From positions 1-42,504 of the forward strand of contig JACOUQ010000011.1 of NCBI GenBank assembly GCA_016177775.1: 42,504 bases of DNA. The letters run 5' to 3'. Shown one piece after another: positions 37,351 to 42,504 of this stretch; the first letter of the stretch is position 1, and each line of letters starts with the position of its first letter. The position numbers and the translations under genes were made by a program. This DNA comes from Geobacter sp. (GTDB lineage Bacteria; Desulfobacterota; Desulfuromonadia; Geobacterales; Geobacteraceae). Under the pieces are notes generated by a model. That model saw only the letters and a program-made list of their open reading frames with translations, was not told the DNA's origin and ran no database searches.

Positions 37351-38322
37351 ATGCGTATCTCTCGCCTTGTGATTGTAGTTATGCTTGCCCTGTTCGCGTG
37401 TTATGGCATTACACTGGCTGAAGAAAAGCCAGATTTACGCAAGATACGTGCTGTGGTCAGCGGGACCCCTATTTACGAGGGTGAAATACAGATCGAATTG
37501 CAGAAAATACTCCCTGGGTCATTTCACGGCACCATGTCGGCCGAGAAACTCGCCGAATATGAGAAAAAAGCGCTCGATGCCCTGGTGGAGCAGGAGCTTC
37601 TTTTTCAGGCGGCAGTGGCCGGCGGCGTCAATCCGGACAAGAAACAGACTGAGAGCGATATAAAGGACATTCAGAAGAATTACCAGTCTAAAAAAGATTA
37701 TCAGAAGGCACTGGAATTGACCGGCATCGCTGAAAAGGACCTGGCCCATTTCATAGAACGGGGGCGTTATGCTTCGCAGTTCAAGAAACAGGAAGTGGAC
37801 GACAAGGTTAAGGTGACAGATGACATGGTCAAGGCGCACTATGAGCAGAACCGCTCCAGCTACCTGAAGCCAAGGGTGTTCAAAGTCAGTCATATCCTGG
37901 TCAAGGTCCCGCCTACGGCCCTTGCGGAGGAGAAGGCCAAGCTGAAGGCAAAGGCCGAGGCTACTCTCAAGAAGTTGAAAGAGGGGGCCAATTTTGCCGA
38001 GGTTGCATATGCCGATTCAGACGACGATACTGCCATGGTCGGCGGGCAGATGCGTCCATTTCACGAAGGTCAGACGGAGCTCCCGTTCGAGGAGGCGGTA
38101 AAAAAGCTGAACGCTGGGGAGATCAGCGGTATTGTAGAAACGATTTACGGTTATCACATCATAAAGCTTCATGAAGCCGAAGAGCGGCGCCAGGTGCCTT
38201 TTGAAGAGATAAAAGACAAGATCAGGAAGAACATTGAGGAAAAGGAGCGCAAGCGCCTTCAGGATGAGTTGATGAATCGTCTCAGGCCCAAGGCAAAAAT
38301 CGAATATTCTCCAAAAGGGTAA
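37351..38322 (+). CDS. Secreted PpiC/SurA-type peptidyl-prolyl isomerase
   Basis: The 323-residue protein has a signal peptide (RLVIVVMLALFACYGITLAEE), so it works outside the cytoplasm. A SurA-like N-terminal helical chaperone part (about 30-170) precedes one parvulin domain (FKVSHILVKVP at about 176-186 to YGYHIIKLHEAEE). A charged C-terminal helix follows. Such proteins help outer membrane and periplasmic proteins fold. A cysteine near the end of the signal (FAC) could be a lipobox, but the fit is poor. AAAGGAA precedes the ATG. The gene leads a run of closely packed genes ending in two cytochromes, so a role in their maturation is possible but inferred. Confidence 0.9.
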   Translation: MRISRLVIVVMLALFACYGITLAEEKPDLRKIRAVVSGTPIYEGEIQIELQKILPGSFHGTMSAEKLAEYEKKALDALVEQELLFQAAVAGGVNPDKKQTESDIKDIQKNYQSKKDYQKALELTGIAEKDLAHFIERGRYASQFKKQEVDDKVKVTDDMVKAHYEQNRSSYLKPRVFKVSHILVKVPPTALAEEKAKLKAKAEATLKKLKEGANFAEVAYADSDDDTAMVGGQMRPFHEGQTELPFEEAVKKLNAGEISGIVETIYGYHIIKLHEAEERRQVPFEEIKDKIRKNIEEKERKRLQDELMNRLRPKAKIEYSPKG

Positions 38323-38326
38323 TTTT

Positions 38327-39064
38327 TTGAAGGCTACCGTCGTCATACCGACCTACAATGAGTCGGAAAACATAGAACGTCTCATAGAACAGGTGCTTGC
38401 CCAGCACACCAGCCTCAACGTGCTTGTTGTCGATGACAACTCTCCGGATGGTACAGGTGGGATCGTTGACCGCATAGCAGCCTCTAATCCTCGCATCAAG
38501 GTAATTCATCGCGCAGGCAAGCTGGGACTTGGATCGGCATATCGCGAGGGGTTCCGCTTCGCCTTGGACCAGGGAGCGGACTTCGTCATCGAGATGGATG
38601 CCGATTTCTCCCACGACCCTGCAATGCTCCCCGCATTTCTCGATAAAATCAGGGATTATGATCTGGTCATCGGCTCACGGTATCTCAATGGTGTCAGCGT
38701 CGTCAATTGGCCGATACGCCGACTCATGCTCAGTTACTGCGCCAACGTCTACGCGAGACTCGTCACCGGCCTCAGAATCTCCGACTGTACCGGAGGGTTC
38801 AAGTGTTTCAGGCGCGAAGTGCTGGAAGCCATTGACCTGGGTCGCGTGAAGTCCGACGGATATTCGTTTCAGATCGAGATGAACTTCCGGTGTGTGGAAA
38901 AGGGATTCAGGGTTGGTGAAATTCCGATCATCTTCATAGACCGCCATGCAGGGAGCTCGAAGATGTCGAAAAAAATAATTCGCGAGGCGGTCTGGATGGT
39001 CTGGAAGCTCAAGATTGGCTCGCTCTGCCGCCGGATATTCCATTCTGGAGGGAGCCATGCTTAA
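38327..39064 (+). CDS. Polyprenol-phosphate mannosyltransferase-like glycosyltransferase (family GT2)
   Basis: The 245-residue protein resembles dolichyl/polyprenyl-phosphate mannose synthases, which load a sugar on a lipid carrier at the inner membrane. It starts KATVVIPTYNESENI, has the nucleotide-binding VVDDNSPDGTG and the metal-binding MDADFSHDP. The later motif is DCTGGFKCFRREVL. No C-terminal membrane helix is present. The start codon is probably TTG at 38327, four bases after the isomerase stop, because the encoded N-terminus then matches the family; AAAAGGG lies upstream. It overlaps the next gene by eight bases. Confidence 0.88.
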   Translation: MKATVVIPTYNESENIERLIEQVLAQHTSLNVLVVDDNSPDGTGGIVDRIAASNPRIKVIHRAGKLGLGSAYREGFRFALDQGADFVIEMDADFSHDPAMLPAFLDKIRDYDLVIGSRYLNGVSVVNWPIRRLMLSYCANVYARLVTGLRISDCTGGFKCFRREVLEAIDLGRVKSDGYSFQIEMNFRCVEKGFRVGEIPIIFIDRHAGSSKMSKKIIREAVWMVWKLKIGSLCRRIFHSGGSHA

Positions 39065-39242
39065 CGAGGGGTGGGCGGTTGTCGCCCAACTGGGCTTCTG
39101 GGGATGGGTCCTCGCCGTTACCGGCCTTATTCTCCACGCCTTTCCGGCACGCGGCTCCTTCAATCGAAGGGGAGCCGCCATCTGGGGTGCGGGATTTGTC
39201 GTCCTGTACGCTTTCTGGATTATCGGCATGCTCCGTGCCTGA
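39057..39242 (+). CDS. Small membrane protein with two helices
   Basis: The 61-residue product has two hydrophobic segments (about 6-27, VVAQLGFWGWVLAVTGLILHAF, split by me as one helix; and 39-58, WGAGFVVLYAFWIIGML) joined by a short basic loop, so it should be a hairpin in the inner membrane. I do not recognise the family. The ATG at 39057 follows GGAGGG and overlaps the glycosyltransferase stop. The tight packing suggests that it belongs to the operon, perhaps as a membrane partner of the glycosyltransferase, which lacks its own membrane helices. Confidence 0.7.
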   Translation: MLNEGWAVVAQLGFWGWVLAVTGLILHAFPARGSFNRRGAAIWGAGFVVLYAFWIIGMLRA

Positions 39243-39258
39243 AACCCGAGGTATCAGC

Positions 39259-40290
39259 GTGTTGGTCCGCATTCTCCTCATCGCCGCGTTCTTCGTTCTT
39301 CCTGCCTGTGCATTCGTAAAGCCTCTGCCGCTCAACGACCCCACCGTCAACCTGGCCTGGCCCGAGCCACCTGATAACCCCCGAATCAGGTTCCTGCGCG
39401 ATATCAAGGGGTACCGGGACGTCATCCCGGAGCAAGGGAAGTTCGGGAAGGCAATGACTTTCCTGACTGGGGAGAGTGGCCCGCGCCTCGACATGATGAC
39501 CCCCCACGGGATCGCTGCCGACGAAGGGCCGGTAATCTACATCGCCGATACTTCAGCTCGGGTGGTACATCGCTATGACCTTGTTCGTCGCGAGGTCAGC
39601 TACATCTATAAGGCCGGGGATGAAAGCCTGTTCAGCCCTATCGGGGTGGCCGTGGACCAGCAGGGTAATCTTTATGTCACCGATTCCGTTAATTGCCGGG
39701 TTTACAAGTTCGACCGCGATGGACGTTTTCTTCGTACCCTCACGGCGCCGGTGGAGTTACAGCGGCCGGCCGGGATTGCCGTGAGCCCTGATGGTAAAAA
39801 GTATGTGGTGGATGTGTTGGCACGCAAATTGTATGTTTTTGCTAAGGATGACGCCTGTTTAGGTGAGTTTCCCAAGGCCGGTGCAGAGCCTAAGCTCAAC
39901 TCCCCCATAAATGTAGCCGTGGACAGGCTCGGCAACGTATACGTGACCGATGCCATGGATTTCAACATCAAGGTTTATGATCCGGACGGCAGCCTGAAGC
40001 GGACAATCGGTCAAATAGGGGACGGCCCCGGTTCTTTCGCGAGGCCGAAAGGGGTGGCAGTCGATAGTGACCTCGATATCTACGTGATCGACGCCACGTT
40101 CGAGAATTTCCAGATATTCGATCAGGAAGGGCGCCTGCTTTATTATGTAGGCAAATATGGGGACAAGCCAGGGGAGTTTTCGCTCCCCAGCGGAATTTGC
40201 ATCGACCGGCAGGACAGGATATTCGTCACAGACACATACAACCGGCGAATACAGATTTATCAGTATCTGAAGGAAGGCGTGAAGCAATGA
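39259..40290 (+). CDS. NHL-repeat beta-propeller lipoprotein
   Basis: The product (343 residues from GTG 39259) has a short signal ending in the lipobox LPAC with C17, so it should be a lipoprotein. About six NHL-type repeats follow, each with a GIAVD / NLYVTDS / RVYKFDRDG pattern, forming a beta-propeller. NHL propellers bind proteins or ligands. I chose GTG 39259 because CGAGG precedes it and the lipoprotein signal then fits; the frame is open to 39079 but that part reads across the small membrane gene. In Geobacter such proteins often stand beside multiheme cytochromes, as here. It overlaps the next gene by four bases (ATGA). Confidence 0.85.
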   Translation: MLVRILLIAAFFVLPACAFVKPLPLNDPTVNLAWPEPPDNPRIRFLRDIKGYRDVIPEQGKFGKAMTFLTGESGPRLDMMTPHGIAADEGPVIYIADTSARVVHRYDLVRREVSYIYKAGDESLFSPIGVAVDQQGNLYVTDSVNCRVYKFDRDGRFLRTLTAPVELQRPAGIAVSPDGKKYVVDVLARKLYVFAKDDACLGEFPKAGAEPKLNSPINVAVDRLGNVYVTDAMDFNIKVYDPDGSLKRTIGQIGDGPGSFARPKGVAVDSDLDIYVIDATFENFQIFDQEGRLLYYVGKYGDKPGEFSLPSGICIDRQDRIFVTDTYNRRIQIYQYLKEGVKQ

Positions 40291-41162
40291 AGAGCGTTTT
40301 GTGTATCCTGGTGGTGATAACGTCGCTCGGCGTGGCATCGTTCGCTACAGGGGCAGAGGGGCCGAAATTTTATGGCATTTGGACAAATGCTGATGGGGGC
40401 GGTAGGGTAAATCGTCACAACCTCTCTGGCGACCCTAGACATACTGCTAGCGTTACCTACAAGGCCGTATATGATTCAGCAAACCCTCGAACAACAGAAA
40501 TATGCATTTTCTGCCATACTCCTCATAACGCATCTCCTGCTGCCGCGCTCTGGGGACGGAAGCCGACGGTGACTAGTTCCTTCGGGCATTATTCATCCAC
40601 AACCCTGTACATCCATACCGAAGCTGGCAAGACTGTAAGCAACTATAATGAGCCGAATTACTCATCGCGCCTTTGTCTCAGCTGTCATGACGGTGCAACC
40701 GCGTTGGGTGCCGTGCTTAACGGGCCAGAGATCGCGTTCGACGGGGGGCAGACGATTGCCCAGTCAGGCTACAATATTTTCAATCCGAATCAAGGGGGCA
40801 ATGATGCCACACAACACCATCACCCGATTTCGTTCAAATACAATGATACGGTAAGGACAGACCTTAATAGCGCCGAAAGCAAAGCATACAAGTTACCAAC
40901 CGAAAACAAAGCCGGAGGTCCACCGTATTATAATCTTCCGGAAGTGAAAATCGACAGGTACGGTTTCATGCAGTGTGTCACCTGCCATAATCCGCACCAG
41001 AACATGTCTGATAGTGATGATACTACACCCTTTTGGGTGCTTACAAACGCTCGAGCCAGCGATGGCCAGGTTGGCAATGGTAATGTGTACGATACGGTAT
41101 GCCTTTCCTGTCATCCAAATGATTTGGGTGGTATTCCTATACAAAATCCTTACAATTATTGA
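40287..41162 (+). CDS. Four-heme c-type cytochrome, secreted
   Basis: The 291-residue protein has a Sec signal peptide (about 1-23) and four CXXCH heme sites: CIFCH 73-77, CLSCH 130-134, CVTCH 230-234 and CLSCH 272-276. The first is in the frequent context CHTPHNAS. HHH at 177-179 and several single histidines could be distal ligands. It is likely periplasmic or at the cell surface and to take part in electron transfer. The sequence between heme sites is long and rich in N, T and Y, unlike compact c7-type cytochromes. The codon use looks more AT-rich than in the surrounding genes. ATG 40287 overlaps the NHL gene stop. Confidence 0.9.
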   Translation: MKSVLCILVVITSLGVASFATGAEGPKFYGIWTNADGGGRVNRHNLSGDPRHTASVTYKAVYDSANPRTTEICIFCHTPHNASPAAALWGRKPTVTSSFGHYSSTTLYIHTEAGKTVSNYNEPNYSSRLCLSCHDGATALGAVLNGPEIAFDGGQTIAQSGYNIFNPNQGGNDATQHHHPISFKYNDTVRTDLNSAESKAYKLPTENKAGGPPYYNLPEVKIDRYGFMQCVTCHNPHQNMSDSDDTTPFWVLTNARASDGQVGNGNVYDTVCLSCHPNDLGGIPIQNPYNY

Positions 41163-41176
41163 TAAGAGCCCAGTCC

Positions 41177-42262
41177 ATGAGACCCAATCGTTATATAATT
41201 AAAATATTTCTTGTAGCTATATCTATTCCCTTCCTGCTTGGTGCAACGAAAAACAAGCCTCCACATTTTGATTATGAAATGCTCCCGTCCGGTTGCGCCA
41301 CCTGTCACAGGAGTGCGAATTTCCGGGATGGTGGAGGGCCGGGGGTCTGTATAATCTGCCACGGTAATCCGCAACGGCTGAACATGGACTACAAAAAGCG
41401 AATGCCGGCGGGGTTTGGTAAGAAGATCAGGCAGATGAAAGATATAGAGCGACAGTTTACCAAACTCTATCGGCATCCGTCTTTCGATGTTCGTGGGAAG
41501 CACCGGAGCAAGGAAGTTCTGCCGGAAATTGATCCTGCAGCGCCGCGTCATGCCGACTGCGTCGACTGCCATCATCCACACTTCGTTTCCAAAGAAAACA
41601 AGTACGCCGGCATTAGAGGAAAGCGGCTGGGTAACATCGTCACGTACATAACCGAAGAGTACGAGCTATGCTACCGCTGTCACGCCGAAAGCGCCAACCT
41701 ACCTCCGCAGTCTACCAACAAGCGGATTGAGTTCGCTGCCACCAACCCTTCCTATCATCCCGTGGAGGCCGAGGGGAGAAACCTTGCTGTTGTCAGCCTC
41801 ATCCGACCTTATCGGGAAAAGAAGGTGGACAACAACGACATCTCGCGCATTACCTGCGGCGACTGCCACGGCAGCGACGAGTCGAATGCCCCCAAAGGGC
41901 CGCACGGCTCGGCTTATCAGCATATCCTGGTGGCGAATTTTTCCACCAGGGACAAGGAGCCGGAGAGTGACCAGGCCTATGCCCTTTGCTACCGCTGCCA
42001 CAACCGCCAGAGCATCCTCGGGAACGAGAGCTTCAAGTATCATGCTCTGCACATCAGTGGCAGCGCTGGACCCACTTCCTGCAAGACCTGTCACAACTCC
42101 CACGGTAGCCAGCAGAACAAGTACCTGATCCAGTTCGATCCGAGCATCGTGACTCCCAATTCAGCAGGGCAGCTCAAGTTCGAGGAGCGGGGCATTTCGG
42201 TTTTTAAGGGATCGTGCTACCTTTCCTGCCACGGGGTGGATCATAACCCCAAAGAATATTGA
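41177..42262 (+). CDS. Multiheme c-type cytochrome with seven CXXCH and one CX3CH motif
   Basis: The 361-residue protein has an N-terminal signal (IIKIFLVAISIPFLLGA) and CXXCH sites at 40, 58, 128, 165, 227, 271 and 302. An eighth site near the C-terminus reads C347-Y-L-S-C351-H352, one residue longer than standard. Pairs such as CVDCHHPH and CKTCHNSH resemble doubled-CXXCH cytochromes. It is probably exported and carries seven or eight hemes for electron transfer with the preceding cytochrome. ATG 41177 has only a weak AAGAG upstream, 14 bases after the previous stop codon. It is the last gene; noncoding repeat DNA follows. Confidence 0.92.
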   Translation: MRPNRYIIKIFLVAISIPFLLGATKNKPPHFDYEMLPSGCATCHRSANFRDGGGPGVCIICHGNPQRLNMDYKKRMPAGFGKKIRQMKDIERQFTKLYRHPSFDVRGKHRSKEVLPEIDPAAPRHADCVDCHHPHFVSKENKYAGIRGKRLGNIVTYITEEYELCYRCHAESANLPPQSTNKRIEFAATNPSYHPVEAEGRNLAVVSLIRPYREKKVDNNDISRITCGDCHGSDESNAPKGPHGSAYQHILVANFSTRDKEPESDQAYALCYRCHNRQSILGNESFKYHALHISGSAGPTSCKTCHNSHGSQQNKYLIQFDPSIVTPNSAGQLKFEERGISVFKGSCYLSCHGVDHNPKEY

Positions 42263-42269
42263 TAGCTTT

Positions 42270-42371
42270 TCAGGCTGAAGACTGAAGGCTGAAGGCTGTC
42301 AGGTATTAATCGTGCGCGATACACGAAACTCAGGGCGTATGAACATGTGATTTACTTCATCTTCAGCCTGA
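42270..42371. repeat. Heptad-repeat inverted pair at the right end
   Basis: TGAAGGC-type heptads at 42271-42299 and the arm CTTCAGCCTGA (42361-42371) form an 11-base inverted repeat with 42270-42280, across about 80 bases without other recognised features. The right arm merges into the terminal inverted repeat at 42364. Confidence 0.8.
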
Positions 42372-42493
42372 TATGGTTGTCAGTTGTCAAGAAGAAAAAA
42401 GCTCTCCTGTCCGCTTTTGCAAGCGGTTATGCTGGTACGTATATTCCAGGGCATATGCCGGGGCAGAACCTATTGGCGACGTTTGATCATTCT
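42364..42493. repeat. Right copy of window-terminal inverted repeat
   Basis: These 130 bases are the exact reverse complement of 1-130. The window continues for 11 bases beyond the last base that can be compared. See the left copy for internal features. Confidence 0.95.
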
Positions 42494-42504
42494 GATATAC
42501 GCGG
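42455..42504 (+). other. Possible start of an outward-reading ORF, cut by window edge
   Basis: An ATG at 42455 opens the frame MPGQNLLATFDHSDIR, which runs off the window. It mirrors the ORF at the left edge. Both copies face outward, as expected if each window end enters the same kind of mobile element. The family is not recognised and the ribosome binding site is weak. Confidence 0.25.

Overview
The window comes from a Desulfuromonadales-type deltaproteobacterium, most like Geobacter/Geotalea. The reasons are the gene content (citramalate synthase for isoleucine, archaeal-type phosphoglycerate mutase, c-type multiheme cytochromes beside an NHL-propeller lipoprotein, a chemosensory operon with CheD and an HD-GYP regulator) and the gene order. 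Genes are dense, mostly on the + strand, with many 1-4 base overlaps. No rRNA, CRISPR array, complete insertion sequence or prophage is visible.

Layout. Positions 1-130 and 42364-42493 are a perfect inverted repeat that frames the window. Next to each copy, and at two other places, lie hairpins built of degenerate 7-base units. Region 192-5160 holds glnD, a XerC/XerD recombinase and apgM. Region 5304-9679 holds an Slp-type lipoprotein and a three-PAS sensor kinase on the - strand, divergent from a sigma-54-dependent response regulator on the + strand. Region 9680-20886 is a chemosensory operon: REC-HD-GYP, a soluble degenerate receptor-like protein, a STAS protein, CheY, CheA, CheW, a Cache-type MCP, CheR, CheD and CheB. 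Three copies of CAACTTTTGT and a GG-N10-GC element precede this operon, which suggests that the neighbouring sigma-54 activator drives it.

Region 20983-30505 is housekeeping: acpS, nnr, a CBS protein, tsaE, lysC, cimA, a ComEA-like protein, a 51-residue zinc-ribbon protein, a DHH phosphoesterase, rph and an ITP/XTP pyrophosphatase. Then come tRNA-Pro, -Arg, -His and -Leu, the proteostasis block tig-clpP-clpX-lon, and tRNA-Asp, -Val and a second identical tRNA-Asp. Region 37351-42262 looks like one operon: a secreted PpiC/SurA-type isomerase, a family-2 glycosyltransferase, a 61-residue membrane protein, an NHL lipoprotein, a four-heme cytochrome and a cytochrome with seven CXXCH motifs plus one CX3CH motif.

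No wholly unknown multi-gene system is evident. The most notable points are the terminal inverted repeat and its association with heptad hairpins, the inferred two-component/sigma-54 control of the chemosensory operon, the receptor-like and STAS proteins that have lost canonical key residues, the terminator-like hairpin inside the ComEA-like gene, and the atypical heme site in the last cytochrome.
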